Below, one piece after another: positions 6,701 through 16,182 of a stretch of 30,128 bases of DNA. The translations under genes were made by a program, and so were the position numbers. The stretch is from IMG/VR virus record IMGVR_UViG_3300047546_000224, positions 1-30,128 of that record; one strand, written 5' to 3'. A model generated the notes under the pieces. The model was not told the DNA's origin. It made no database searches and saw only the letters and a program-made list of their open reading frames with translations. Position 1 is the stretch's first letter. Every line of letters starts with the position of its first letter. Source of the DNA: a virus.

Positions 6701-8523
6701 TGGCCCAAGAAAGAGACATAAAATATATAAACAGGGATTTTAGTAAATTTAGAGAACAACTCGTAGAATTTGCTAAAAACTATTTTCCTGATACCTATAA
6801 TGATTTTTCTCCAACATCTCCAGGTATGATGTTCATCGAGATGGCATCATATGTAGGTGACGTACTTTCTTTCTACCAAGATACACAACTTCAAGAAACT
6901 TTCTTACAGCACGCTAAAGACCCTGCTAATTTATATAATTTAGCATACATGATGGGATATCGTCCTAAAACAACTAGCGTATCAGAAGTAACTATAGAAG
7001 TATCGCAAAGAGTTAACGCTGTAGCTCCTAATTATTTACCTAACTGGAATCAAGCATTAGTAGTACAACCTAATACACGTCTACGTGCAACTACTTTCGG
7101 CGATCCTAAATTTATAATAAACGATAAAATAGACTTCTCTTTTTCAAGCTCTTTAAACCCAACAGAAGTTAGAATTGATAGTATAGCAAACGGATACCCA
7201 GCTGAATATAAGCTTACTAAAAGAGTAGGAGCTATTTCAGGTGAATTAAAAACATATAACTATGATGTAGGTAATGCAGAGAAATTTTTAACTATTACTA
7301 TTGAAGATACGAACATTGTAGGTGTATTAGATATAACAGATAACGACGGTAATACGTGGTACGAAGTGCCATTTTTAGGTCAAGATACTATCTACGAAGA
7401 TCAAACTAATACTGCTACAGATAAGAATTTAGTACCGAGTATTTTAAGATTGAAGAAAGTTCCTAGACGTTTTGTTACTAGATTAACCTCTCAAGGTAAT
7501 TTACAAATACAATTCGGCGCTGGGGTAAATACAAGCGTTTCTACCGATGAAGTATTTTTACCTGACCCAACTAATGTCGGAATAGGAACTAACCAAGGAG
7601 TAAGTAGATTAGATTTTGCTTACGATCCTTCTAATTTCTTATTCTCAAAATCATACGGTATTGCTCCTTCAAACGTAACATTAACTATTAGGTATATTGT
7701 AGGCGGAGGTGTAGCATCTAACGTTCCAGCTAATACTATAAACATTGTAGAACAGGTAACTGTTTCAGCACCAGATCAAACTAAAGCTAATACTCTTACA
7801 TTTAATAACTCTACCCCAGCAGTTGGAGGTAGAGATGGAGATACAGTAGAAGAATTAAGACAGAATAGTTTAAGAGCTTATTCAGAACAAAATAGAGCTG
7901 TTACTTTACAGGATTATGCTATTAGAAGCCTATCCTTACCGCCAATGTACGGTTCTATATCAAAAGTATACGTAACACAAGACCAGGCAACTAATGCTAA
8001 TGTATTAGGTGGAGCTTATGATTCTAATCCTTTAGCTTTATCTCTTTACGTACTAGCTTACAATGCAGATAAACAAGTAGTACCTGCAACAGCTAGCTTA
8101 AAACAGAACTTAAAAACATATCTTTCACAGTACATGTTACTTACTGATGCAGTAAATATAAAAGATGCATTTATAGTAAATGTAGCTATGAAGTATGAGA
8201 TTATAACATTACCTAATTCTGTATCTAGAGATGTGCTTTTAGCATGTAATACAGCTTTAATTGATCACTTTGAGATAGCTAAATGGTCAATAAACCAACC
8301 TATTAATATATCAAGCATTTATACTTTATTAGATAGAGTAAAAGGAGTACAGAGTGTAGAGAAGATTTACTTTGAAAATAAAGTAGGAGGTAATTATTCA
8401 GAATATGCATACGATATAAAAGGAGCTACAAAAGGTAATATAATATACCCTTCATATGATCCTTGTATTTTTGAAATTAAATTTCCCGAGATAGATATTC
8501 AAGGACGAGTAACAACATTATAA
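6700..8523 (+). CDS. gp6: baseplate wedge protein, gp6-like (baseplate J family)
   Basis: 607 residues, close to T4 gp6 (660). The N-terminus has the family opening (YINRDFSKFREQLVEFAKNY, FSPTSPGMMFIEMASYVGDVLSFYQDTQ) that dimerises in the wedge. The central baseplate-J signature is visible near 375-415: GGRDGDTVEELRQN, SLRAYSEQNRAVTLQDYAI, then SISKVYV. The C-terminal domain includes LKTYLSQYMLLTDAVNIKDA and ends in beta strands. gp6 forms the inner baseplate ring with gp25 and gp7 and rearranges when the tail contracts. It follows gp25 by a one-base overlap. Confidence 0.92.
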   Translation: MAQERDIKYINRDFSKFREQLVEFAKNYFPDTYNDFSPTSPGMMFIEMASYVGDVLSFYQDTQLQETFLQHAKDPANLYNLAYMMGYRPKTTSVSEVTIEVSQRVNAVAPNYLPNWNQALVVQPNTRLRATTFGDPKFIINDKIDFSFSSSLNPTEVRIDSIANGYPAEYKLTKRVGAISGELKTYNYDVGNAEKFLTITIEDTNIVGVLDITDNDGNTWYEVPFLGQDTIYEDQTNTATDKNLVPSILRLKKVPRRFVTRLTSQGNLQIQFGAGVNTSVSTDEVFLPDPTNVGIGTNQGVSRLDFAYDPSNFLFSKSYGIAPSNVTLTIRYIVGGGVASNVPANTINIVEQVTVSAPDQTKANTLTFNNSTPAVGGRDGDTVEELRQNSLRAYSEQNRAVTLQDYAIRSLSLPPMYGSISKVYVTQDQATNANVLGGAYDSNPLALSLYVLAYNADKQVVPATASLKQNLKTYLSQYMLLTDAVNIKDAFIVNVAMKYEIITLPNSVSRDVLLACNTALIDHFEIAKWSINQPINISSIYTLLDRVKGVQSVEKIYFENKVGGNYSEYAYDIKGATKGNIIYPSYDPCIFEIKFPEIDIQGRVTTL

Positions 8524-8524
8524 A

Positions 8525-9643
8525 ATGGCAATATATAGAATCTTTCCTGAAAAGGATACATTTATTTACACCGAAGCAGTAAAAGGTAACGCAGGTTTAG
8601 ATGAGATTATCGAAATCGGTGGCTACCCTGTATCAGAAAAAGGCCAAACCTCTAGAGCATTATTAAAATTTAACTCTACTGAAGTTGCTAATGTTGTATC
8701 TAATATCATAGGAAGTAGTAATTATAGTGCTAGCATTCATTTAAGTTTAGCAACAGCATACGAAATCCCGACAGAGTATAGTATCAATGCATACCCAGTT
8801 TACGATACATGGGTTCAAGGCGTAGGTAAGTTTGGAGATTCCCCTACAGATGAATCAGGAGTAAGTTGGGCTTATAGATTAGGAAAAGATACAGAAAGAT
8901 GGACGTTAAGAGCTAATACGGTAAATATGCCAGCCGGAGTTACTGGTTCTTACAATGCTACTTATTCCGGAGGTGGTGGAAACTGGTATACTGGATCAGC
9001 AGGAATAAACTTAGAAAGTACTCAACTCCAAAGTTTAAATTCTAATCATGATATTCATATAAATGTTACTAATGGTGTTAAAGCACATAATGCCGGTACA
9101 ATCGTTAATAACGGGTTTATACTGAAACTAACAGATGATCTTGAATTTAATACATCTTCCTCTATACGGTTAAAATACTTTAGCAGCAACACTAATACCA
9201 TATACCCTCCTTATCTAGAATTTGGATGGAATGACACAGTTTATAGTAGTAACCTTACGGAATTAAATACAAGTAACGCAACAATCACTATTAAAAATAA
9301 TAAAGGAGAATATGTAGATAGCGGGAAGCAGAGATTTAGAATACATGCAAAACCTAAATACCCTACTAGAACCTTCTCAACAGGATCTGTATATTTAACT
9401 AACTACAAACTACCAGCAGCATCGTATTGGGGTTTAAGAGATGAGCATACAGAAGAAATGGTAGTAGATTTTAATACTGCTTTTACAAAAATAAGTGCTG
9501 ATAATAACGGAAGTTATTTTGATGTTTACATGGAAGGGTTGCAACCAGAAAGATATTATCGTATATTGGTTAAATCAACTCTTGATGGAAGTACAACAGT
9601 AGTAGATAATGGTAATGTTTTTAAAATAGTACGTAATGGCTAA
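8525..9643 (+). CDS. baseplate-associated beta-sandwich protein, DNRLRE-like
   Basis: 372 residues. The N-terminal about 220 follow the DNRLRE-type pattern: DTFIYTEA, a variable loop, IGGYPV, then RALLKFNSTEV, a strand pair, and YPVYDTWVQG with GVSWAYRL (paired W and D positions typical of such modules). The C-terminal part is beta-rich, with IRLKYFSSNTNTIYPPYLEFGW and a later fibronectin-like strand pattern. In bacteria DNRLRE modules are surface or carbohydrate-associated; here, between gp6 and the large baseplate protein, it is probably a wedge or periphery component. Family assignment is by eye and moderate. Confidence 0.7.
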   Translation: MAIYRIFPEKDTFIYTEAVKGNAGLDEIIEIGGYPVSEKGQTSRALLKFNSTEVANVVSNIIGSSNYSASIHLSLATAYEIPTEYSINAYPVYDTWVQGVGKFGDSPTDESGVSWAYRLGKDTERWTLRANTVNMPAGVTGSYNATYSGGGGNWYTGSAGINLESTQLQSLNSNHDIHINVTNGVKAHNAGTIVNNGFILKLTDDLEFNTSSSIRLKYFSSNTNTIYPPYLEFGWNDTVYSSNLTELNTSNATITIKNNKGEYVDSGKQRFRIHAKPKYPTRTFSTGSVYLTNYKLPAASYWGLRDEHTEEMVVDFNTAFTKISADNNGSYFDVYMEGLQPERYYRILVKSTLDGSTTVVDNGNVFKIVRNG

Positions 9644-9995
9644 TAACCCGATGCCGATTCGAAAGACGGTATTTAATAAGGAACATATTAATAAAGTTGT
9701 AAAGAGAGAATTTACAACCTTTACACAACCTGTACCTGAAGATACTCAATTAACAATAGAAGACTTCTTTGCGTTATATGAAGAACTCTTCTACGAAATA
9801 CCTATTAACGGTGAAGCCGGAACCCATGAATACTTAGTTAAAAGAAGCTCAGAATTATATAAACTAAACGACTCGACTGACGATATACAACCTCTTTTAG
9901 ATGAAATAACTAATTTAAGAGCACAGATTATAGATAACGAAACCGAGATTATTGCATTACAAGAACAAGTAGCAAATCAGAATGTCAAAAACTAA
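9636..9995 (+). CDS. small baseplate-block protein with C-terminal coiled coil
   Basis: 119 residues overlapping the previous gene by 8 bases and the next by 14. The N-terminal part is mixed ([20 protein letters not shown]...), the middle acidic and aromatic ([15 protein letters not shown]), and residues about 82-116 form a clean coiled coil ([30 protein letters not shown]). Such short linkers sit beside the large baseplate protein in contractile phages. It may trimerise with its neighbour; no family name is supported. Confidence 0.7.
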   Translation: MANNPMPIRKTVFNKEHINKVVKREFTTFTQPVPEDTQLTIEDFFALYEELFYEIPINGEAGTHEYLVKRSSELYKLNDSTDDIQPLLDEITNLRAQIIDNETEIIALQEQVANQNVKN

Positions 9996-12900
9996 TTACA
10001 TAGTATCGAAGGGGTTTCCTGACGAATTAGAAATATATACTAGGAACCTAAATCCTAAAGATAAAGCCTTAGTAGATAGTTTCTACCTCAACAGTAGCTT
10101 TAAGCCTGATAAGCATACAATAGAAATGCACGTATATGGGCTTAATGATGAACGTCTGTTTTCTGTTCCTTCTTACTTCCCAGAATACTCTAATGTAACT
10201 TACACACAATATCAAGCAGGTAAAATATCTGAGATAAATATATCTCCAGAAGTTGATGCTCAACAGTTAGGGTTTAATTACGGTCAAGTTAGTATTCTAT
10301 ATAACTTCCTTAGTAATCTCTATAGCGATTCAAATTTTATATTTGAAGGAAATTTCTTCATTGAAGATATCTCTGCAGACCGTACTGAGATCTTAGCATT
10401 AAGTAATGAGCTATCTCTTACAGATTTAATACGATTTACATCAGACTTAAAAAGAAAGTTAGATACATTATCTTATTTTCAAGACTTTAGAGTAAATTTT
10501 GGAGATAATAAGTTACTACTTGGAATAAATGTAGATCTTATAGATTATAGAGGAGGTAAAGCTCTTGCTATAAAATTATACGAACCTCTTCCTGAAGAGT
10601 TTGAAATAAAAGATACCTTCAGGGTAGTAGAAATAATATCAGATTCAATTTCATTTGAAATAGATACAGAAACTATACCTGAAGAAATAGTATACCCTAA
10701 TTTAAAAGGTCCTAATTTTGATATAGAATTAGTAGAGGATAATAATAACCCTACTGGTTTCTTTAATTATAATGAATTATTTAGCTATCCAGTTACTAGT
10801 TCATACTACGAATTATATTCTTTATTTGAAGAAAGTAGTGCTCAAATTAGCATAGATCATAGTAACTATTCAGACTTTATTAATTTTTCATCAGCAGAAG
10901 AACGATTAAGAAATTTTAAGTACAAAATAGATTTAATTAAGTCTTACGAAACTTCATTACAGACATTAAGCAACACCGGATATACTAGATTCGGTATTAC
11001 AGGAAGTAGAGATTATTATGAATCGTTAATTGAAGGTATAATAAATAATTTTGATCACTACGATAGATTTTTATACTTTGAAAGCGGTTCTAATAGTTGG
11101 CCAAAATCTAATAATACAAGACCGTATACGAACCAAGCTAGTACAACAGTACAAGCTACTAACTGGTATACTAATCAACTTTCAATCGCTTCAAATTTTG
11201 ACGTAAGTAATTTAAACGCACTTACTAATACTCTACCAATCTTTTTAAGAGAAGATACAGATAATAACCCTGCTCTTATATTCATCAATATGCTAGCACA
11301 GCATTTTGATAACATATGGATATACCAGAAAGCAGTTAGTGATAAGTATGATGCAGATAACAGAATAAACTTTGGTATATCAAAAGACTTAGTTAGAACT
11401 ACCTTAGAAAACTTTGGAGTTAAACTATATAATAGTAATTTTAACTTAGAGTCTATCTTTGGAGCTTTTATAGGAGAATCTTATATATCAGGTAGTGAAC
11501 AGATAAATAACTACCAAGTAATTACATCTGGTTCTACAAACGCATATCTACAACCTATGCCGTTTGATAACTATCAAAAAGAAATCTACAAAAGAATATA
11601 CCACAACTTACCTCTACTTACAAAATCAAAAGGTACAGAGAGAGGCTTGAGAGCTTTAATTAACTCATTTGGTATACCTTCTCAGATATTAGAAATAGGA
11701 ATCGCTGGAGGTCAGAAAATAGGACCAGGTTTCTACGGACCTACTCAATTACATTATAGTTCATCTTTGAAATTAAGAACTGATAATGATGGTACTATTG
11801 TAGCAGGAGATACATTATCTGGTTATACTTCTATTGTTAGAAGAGAGTATGAATACTCAGATGATTTAAACTTTATAGAAGTAGGATTAGCTCCTTCTAA
11901 AAACATAGATAATTATATAGTTTCTCAAAGTGCTGTATTAGGTTTCTCTAACTTTAACATTGATGATTATATCGGGGACCCTAGAGATTCTTATAAATCA
12001 GAATATACATCTCTAGAGAAACATCGTAAAGTAGTATTAGGTAATTTAGATCGATACGATTTAATGGACTACATTAGATTGATTCGTTTCTTTGATAATG
12101 CTTTATTTAGAATTGTAAAAGATTTTATACCAGGTAGATCAACAGCAATTACCGGTATAATAATTAAACCGCATAAACTAGAAAGAAATAAAGCAAAGCA
12201 TGTAAGTGTTAGTACTATCTTCCAGGATTATTCTGGATCGATAGATACTGCTTTTATGGTTGGAACCCATGGAGGATCCTATACTCAGTTAGTAGAAAGA
12301 AGTACAGCATATGCAGAACGAATAGTAGTTCCTTCTGGATCTGCCATGACTTTTAGACATAACTATGAAGAACCTAAATTTAACGGAGAATTAAGCGGAA
12401 GTAGAATAAGAATATCAAATGGAGAATTAAACAGAGGTAATAAGGTTAAGAAAACATCTCAACCTGAATTAGCGTTTAATATAACATTCCTTAACGCATC
12501 TAATACTATACCTAGAGATTGTACAATTCAATTTACTGCGATACAAGTCACACCTGCACCTACCGCAGCTCCAACAGCTGCTCCAACTCCTGCACCTACC
12601 GCAGCTCCAACAGCAGCACCTACACCTGCACCAACAGCAGCTCCTGTAACTCCTAGTCCTACTGCCGCTCCTACTCCTAGTCCAACAGCTAGTCCAACTG
12701 CTGCTCCTACTACACCATCTCCTACCCCTAGTCCGACAGCAGCACCGGTAACTCCTAGTCCGACAGCATCACCAACAGCTAGTCCTACACCTAGTCCTAC
12801 ACCTGAACCTACTCCTAGTCCGACTGCTGAACCAACAGCAGCACCAGTTTCATCTCCAACAGGAGGTGGCGGTGGCGGAGGTGGCGGAGGTTGTCTACTT

Positions 12901-13374
12901 GAAGGAACCCCTATACTAATGGCAGACGGATCTACTAAAAATATTGAAGATTTAACTATTGGAGATCAAGTTAAAAACTTTAGCATAGAAGGTTTAGATA
13001 CTAATGGAGATGCTTATAAAACTTGGAATACAGGAGAAATAAACATAACACCTTCTACTTCTATAGTAACAGCTATATATCCAGATACGTTCACTAGTTA
13101 TTATAGAATCAACAACCTCTTGAATATAACATTTGAACACCCAGTATTAGTTAAACAAGGTAATGAATATAGCTTTAAAGCAGTAGCTGCACTTAGAGTA
13201 GGAGACCATTTATTAAATAAAGACGGGGAGTGGATTGAAATCTTAACTAAGGAGTTGATAACAGAAACTGTCGATGTATATAATATTAACGTAGAGAGTC
13301 AAGATACTTATTTCGCTAACGGTATATTAGTTCACAACCTAGAAAACGCTCCTAACGAAAAACAAATTACATAA
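9982..13374 (+). CDS. large baseplate protein with Pro/Thr/Ala stalk and C-terminal Hint domain
   Basis: 1130 residues in three parts. Residues 1-850 are a tail/baseplate structural protein; [20 protein letters not shown] near 417 and the [17 protein letters not shown] motif at about 550 resemble the P2 gpI-type tail protein family. Residues 857-960 are a P/T/A/S-only stalk, and 961-970 are ten glycines. Residues 971-1119 are a Hint module: Cys971 opens [20 protein letters not shown], block B has ITFEHPVLV (TxxH), and the end is [21 protein letters not shown] with His1118-Asn1119. Only 11 residues follow, starting with Leu. Self-cleavage at Gly-Cys and after Asn is plausible; extein ligation is not. 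Position after gp6 suggests a wedge or tail-periphery role. Confidence 0.85.
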   Translation: MSKTNYIVSKGFPDELEIYTRNLNPKDKALVDSFYLNSSFKPDKHTIEMHVYGLNDERLFSVPSYFPEYSNVTYTQYQAGKISEINISPEVDAQQLGFNYGQVSILYNFLSNLYSDSNFIFEGNFFIEDISADRTEILALSNELSLTDLIRFTSDLKRKLDTLSYFQDFRVNFGDNKLLLGINVDLIDYRGGKALAIKLYEPLPEEFEIKDTFRVVEIISDSISFEIDTETIPEEIVYPNLKGPNFDIELVEDNNNPTGFFNYNELFSYPVTSSYYELYSLFEESSAQISIDHSNYSDFINFSSAEERLRNFKYKIDLIKSYETSLQTLSNTGYTRFGITGSRDYYESLIEGIINNFDHYDRFLYFESGSNSWPKSNNTRPYTNQASTTVQATNWYTNQLSIASNFDVSNLNALTNTLPIFLREDTDNNPALIFINMLAQHFDNIWIYQKAVSDKYDADNRINFGISKDLVRTTLENFGVKLYNSNFNLESIFGAFIGESYISGSEQINNYQVITSGSTNAYLQPMPFDNYQKEIYKRIYHNLPLLTKSKGTERGLRALINSFGIPSQILEIGIAGGQKIGPGFYGPTQLHYSSSLKLRTDNDGTIVAGDTLSGYTSIVRREYEYSDDLNFIEVGLAPSKNIDNYIVSQSAVLGFSNFNIDDYIGDPRDSYKSEYTSLEKHRKVVLGNLDRYDLMDYIRLIRFFDNALFRIVKDFIPGRSTAITGIIIKPHKLERNKAKHVSVSTIFQDYSGSIDTAFMVGTHGGSYTQLVERSTAYAERIVVPSGSAMTFRHNYEEPKFNGELSGSRIRISNGELNRGNKVKKTSQPELAFNITFLNASNTIPRDCTIQFTAIQVTPAPTAAPTAAPTPAPTAAPTAAPTPAPTAAPVTPSPTAAPTPSPTASPTAAPTTPSPTPSPTAAPVTPSPTASPTASPTPSPTPEPTPSPTAEPTAAPVSSPTGGGGGGGGGGCLLEGTPILMADGSTKNIEDLTIGDQVKNFSIEGLDTNGDAYKTWNTGEINITPSTSIVTAIYPDTFTSYYRINNLLNITFEHPVLVKQGNEYSFKAVAALRVGDHLLNKDGEWIEILTKELITETVDVYNINVESQDTYFANGILVHNLENAPNEKQIT
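12550..12861 (+). repeat. Pro/Thr/Ala/Ser stalk-coding repeat
   Basis: This segment codes for PTAAPTPAP- and PTPSPTASP-type repeats and contains a perfect 26-base direct repeat (12553-12578 and 12589-12614). Alternating GCA/GCT and ACA/ACT/ACC codons elsewhere show the peptide is better conserved than the DNA. It is markedly richer in C than the genome and prone to length change by recombination. The ten-glycine codon run follows at 12862-12891. Confidence 0.85.
12892..13338 (+). other. Hint (hedgehog/intein-type) self-processing module inside the 9982 gene
   Basis: 149 codons from Cys971 to Asn1119. It has the N-terminal nucleophile Cys, the TxxH of block B and the terminal His-Asn pair, and no room for a homing endonuclease. 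The residue after Asn is Leu, not Cys, Ser or Thr, which fits a bacterial-intein-like cleaving domain rather than a splicing intein. Confidence 0.8.
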
Positions 13375-13382
13375 GATAGACA

Positions 13383-14447
13383 ATGACTGAGTTAGAATTT
13401 ATAAATACAAACCCAGGAGTATCAGGATCGAATGCTGTACTTGTAGATAACATTAACGTTTTCTATAGTAGTAGTTTAGTACGATTTCCTAACCCTACAA
13501 CTGGTGTAATGGAAGCAACTTCTATTCCAGACTTGAGACAGGAGGTAAAGATTATTGGAATGTCAATTCCGTTTAAATACCTACAAGGTAATGTTGATAT
13601 ACAACAGACTATACTACAAGCAGAAAATATAACTTTTAAATACTCAAGTGCTGGAGATGTTAATAATAATACTTACTTAACTGCCACTATTGAAGAGAGG
13701 GTACGTAGAGCTACTTACTTTTATATACGTTTAAGACCTTTGATACTAAACCCAGCAAACTATACAGTAGGTCAAGTACAGTTAGGTAATAGAAGTGTAT
13801 TCGTACCTTCTACTACTCCCGATCCGCAATTTAATACTGTAAATTACTTCCAAGTACCTTCTGAAATTATTTTCAACCCGTATATATCTACAGTCTTTAA
13901 TAATAGTTCAGATAACCCATTACTAAGTAACGCAACTGTACTACGAAAAGCTAACTATATACAGCAGGTAGATAGAAATGAAGACCCTATTGAACCAACT
14001 AACCTATCGCAGATACTACTTAATCAAGCTTCAGCAGCAGAAATACAAGACAGTAACTATACATCAGCAGGTATAATTAATGCTAGGTATCTTGGATCAA
14101 AGTTGAATTCTGGGAGTGTACCGGGTAATGATCCGGCATTGAGTTTGATTTCTTTCAGAGCGAGTTTGCATCCTTCTGGTTCTAACTTTACTAAAGTTAA
14201 AGGAATTAACTTATCAGATAGAGAGGTACAGCAGGTTTACTTTACTCCCCAAGTTACCAATAATATTGCAGGAGGAAAGACTAGAACATTCGGAGGTAAT
14301 AAATCTTTCCCGACACAGCCAAACTTACTCTATATAGAAGAAGGTAATCGATTTGTAAGGATTTCAAATAGAGATATTTACTCTATAGACGAAGATAAAA
14401 TGCATTCAACAAATAACCTAGGTACAATTATTAAAACACAAGCCTAG
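13383..14447 (+). CDS. tail/baseplate structural protein
   Basis: 354 residues, beta-rich with many N, S, T and Q and no membrane segment or catalytic motif, typical of virion structural proteins. Features include NINVFYSSSLVRFPNPTTG near the start, a long strand-rich middle (VRRATYFYIRLRPL, NYFQVPSEIIFNPYIS), SNYTSAGIINARYLGSKL and a C-terminal LLYIEEGNRFVRISNRDIYS segment. It starts 8 bases after the Hint-bearing gene and ends the operon before a 44-nt gap. I recognise it only as a structural protein of T4-like marine phages, not by T4 gene number. Confidence 0.75.
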   Translation: MTELEFINTNPGVSGSNAVLVDNINVFYSSSLVRFPNPTTGVMEATSIPDLRQEVKIIGMSIPFKYLQGNVDIQQTILQAENITFKYSSAGDVNNNTYLTATIEERVRRATYFYIRLRPLILNPANYTVGQVQLGNRSVFVPSTTPDPQFNTVNYFQVPSEIIFNPYISTVFNNSSDNPLLSNATVLRKANYIQQVDRNEDPIEPTNLSQILLNQASAAEIQDSNYTSAGIINARYLGSKLNSGSVPGNDPALSLISFRASLHPSGSNFTKVKGINLSDREVQQVYFTPQVTNNIAGGKTRTFGGNKSFPTQPNLLYIEEGNRFVRISNRDIYSIDEDKMHSTNNLGTIIKTQA

Positions 14448-14464
14448 AATATTATAATAACCGA

Positions 14465-14471
14465 TATTTAT
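14465..14471 (+). promoter_or_regulatory. TATTTAT element, candidate late promoter
   Basis: TATTTAT in the 44-nt gap after the baseplate operon, 20 nt before the ATG at 14492. The same 20-nt distance is seen before the 22482 and 24772 genes. Confidence 0.4.
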
Positions 14472-14491
14472 ATTATATAATTTAAACAAAA

Positions 14492-15148
14492 ATGGGATAC
14501 TTAGACAACTCAATCGTAACAGTAGATGCGATTTTAACTAAAAAAGGAAGAGAGCTCCTAGCAAGAGGGGACGGATCTTTCAAAATTACACAGTTTGCTC
14601 TTGCTGACGATGAGATTGATTATACTTTGTATAATCCACTACATCCTTCTGGTTCTGTATACTACGGAGAGGCTATCGAAAATATGCCTTTATTAGAAGC
14701 CTTTCCTGATGAAAATCAGATTATGAAGTATAAATTAACAACTCTACCAAGAGGTACTTCAAAACTTCCAGTATTAGATTTAGGATTCTCATCAATACGT
14801 TTAAAACAAGGAGCTTCTCTTGCGATTACTCCACAGACATTAAACTACTTAGGTGCAACTACTACTTACGAAGCAGGTGGTTATACAGCAACTATTGCAG
14901 ATATCAGAGTACTTAACTCATTCAACGGAGTAGGTATTAACTCTGAAGAAGCTATTAGATTAAATACCGGAACAACAATAGGAACTAACGTTTCTAAGAC
15001 AGTTATCGGAACATCTATTAACTTGACTGCAACCACAGTAAACACTCTATTCGGAACAAGATTAACACTTCAGACTACTATAACAGTTATCGGTCGTGAT
15101 TCAGGAGCGAGATTAACAATTCCAGTAACCATTACAAAAACTAACTAA
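14492..15148 (+). CDS. tail structural protein
   Basis: 218 residues. The conserved-looking N-terminus (MGYLDNSIVTVDAILTKKGR, then ELLARGDGSFKITQFALADDEIDYTLYNP) is one I associate with structural proteins of T4-like marine phages. The C-terminal about 90 residues are threonine-rich beta strands resembling an Ig-like domain (TTIGTNVSKTVIG..., TLQTTITVIGRDSGARLTI). It opens the second structural operon and is followed by two paralogous structural proteins after a 2-base gap. Exact position in the tail is unknown. Confidence 0.75.
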   Translation: MGYLDNSIVTVDAILTKKGRELLARGDGSFKITQFALADDEIDYTLYNPLHPSGSVYYGEAIENMPLLEAFPDENQIMKYKLTTLPRGTSKLPVLDLGFSSIRLKQGASLAITPQTLNYLGATTTYEAGGYTATIADIRVLNSFNGVGINSEEAIRLNTGTTIGTNVSKTVIGTSINLTATTVNTLFGTRLTLQTTITVIGRDSGARLTIPVTITKTN

Positions 15149-15150
15149 TT

Positions 15151-16179
15151 ATGTCGTTTAAAAGATTTGACCAAGAAGATATAGTAGTAAGTGCTGAATC
15201 GGTGACAGCTCCATTATGGACTAACAACGTAATAAACTTAACTGCTTTCTATACAAGCTCTACACAGGTATCAAGTACCTCCGGAGATTATTACTACAAT
15301 GTATTCAACACTGCATCAACAGACGCTACTGCAGCAGTACAGTTCTCGATTGCTTATGCCGATAAAGACGGAGGTGGTACATTACGCTATAATGCTGGTG
15401 TAGCAGGAAAATCTCCTTCTTCAACTATATACGGACAGTATAGAAACTTAGTATTAGGAGATGAAGAATCTGAATTTACGTTTGGAGGAGAAACATCTGA
15501 TTACTTCTACGTAATAGCAGTTGATAGAGCAAGATATAAAGAGAAATTATTACCAGGAACCTTATCGTTACATCTTAGCGGAAGTGGTAATAGAGAACTT
15601 AAATTAACAGATAATAGTAGAGTTGTAGCAACAACTACCTTTACAGATTCTGGTCGAGTATTTGAAATTGTATCTGGCTCTGCAGGAACTGTATACACAG
15701 GAGCTAACGCTAACGGATATTCAATATCAGGTTCTTATGGAAAGTTTTTACCAGATGTAGGTATCTTATTACTTAATGGTAAAGCATTAGATTTACCTTA
15801 CGGTATTGCTAATAGAGGAGGAGGAGTTGGTTTAGCTACAAACAGAACTGCTAATACTTCAGCATTAAACTTAAGAAAATTATTCTTAGCTTTAACTAAA
15901 GGAGCTAATTTTAGACTTAACTCTGAAGAAACAATTTCATCTAACTTCATATTCGTACGAGCAAGAAACGCAGAATTCAACTACTCTACTAACCCATCTT
16001 TATTATCAGGTTCAGGAGAAATCAGACACAATGTTATGATTAATACTCCTCAATCTTATATTACAGGTGTAGGTCTTTATAACGATAATAACGATCTTTT
16101 AGCAGTAGCTAAATTATCAAGACCATTGTTGAAAGACTTTACAAAAGAAGCTCTAGTTAGAATCAAGCTTGACTATTAA
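15151..16179 (+). CDS. tail/baseplate structural protein, paralogue 1 of a tandem pair
   Basis: 342 residues, beta-rich. The N-terminus (MSFKRFDQEDIVVSAESVTA PLW) and especially the last about 70 residues match the next gene: NAEFNYSTNPSLLSGSGEI..., YITGVGLYNDNNDLLAVAKL and a final VRIKLDY. The shared C-terminal block reads N-x-E-(F/M)-N-(Y/F)-x-x-N-P-S then YIT-x-VGLYND. No enzymatic motif is visible. It is probably a baseplate or fibre-attachment component present as two diverged copies. Confidence 0.75.
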   Translation: MSFKRFDQEDIVVSAESVTAPLWTNNVINLTAFYTSSTQVSSTSGDYYYNVFNTASTDATAAVQFSIAYADKDGGGTLRYNAGVAGKSPSSTIYGQYRNLVLGDEESEFTFGGETSDYFYVIAVDRARYKEKLLPGTLSLHLSGSGNRELKLTDNSRVVATTTFTDSGRVFEIVSGSAGTVYTGANANGYSISGSYGKFLPDVGILLLNGKALDLPYGIANRGGGVGLATNRTANTSALNLRKLFLALTKGANFRLNSEETISSNFIFVRARNAEFNYSTNPSLLSGSGEIRHNVMINTPQSYITGVGLYNDNNDLLAVAKLSRPLLKDFTKEALVRIKLDY

Positions 16180-16182
16180 TGA

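Noticed and set aside
12550-12861. P/T/A repeat as eukaryotic contamination or assembly error
   Set aside because: It is in frame between two phage-like parts of one ORF and is flanked by normal phage genes; low-complexity stalks are known in phage tail proteins.
12892-13374. Hint module as a conventional protein-splicing intein
   Set aside because: The residue after His-Asn is Leu, not Cys, Ser or Thr, and the C-extein would be only 11 residues; a cleaving Hint domain fits better.
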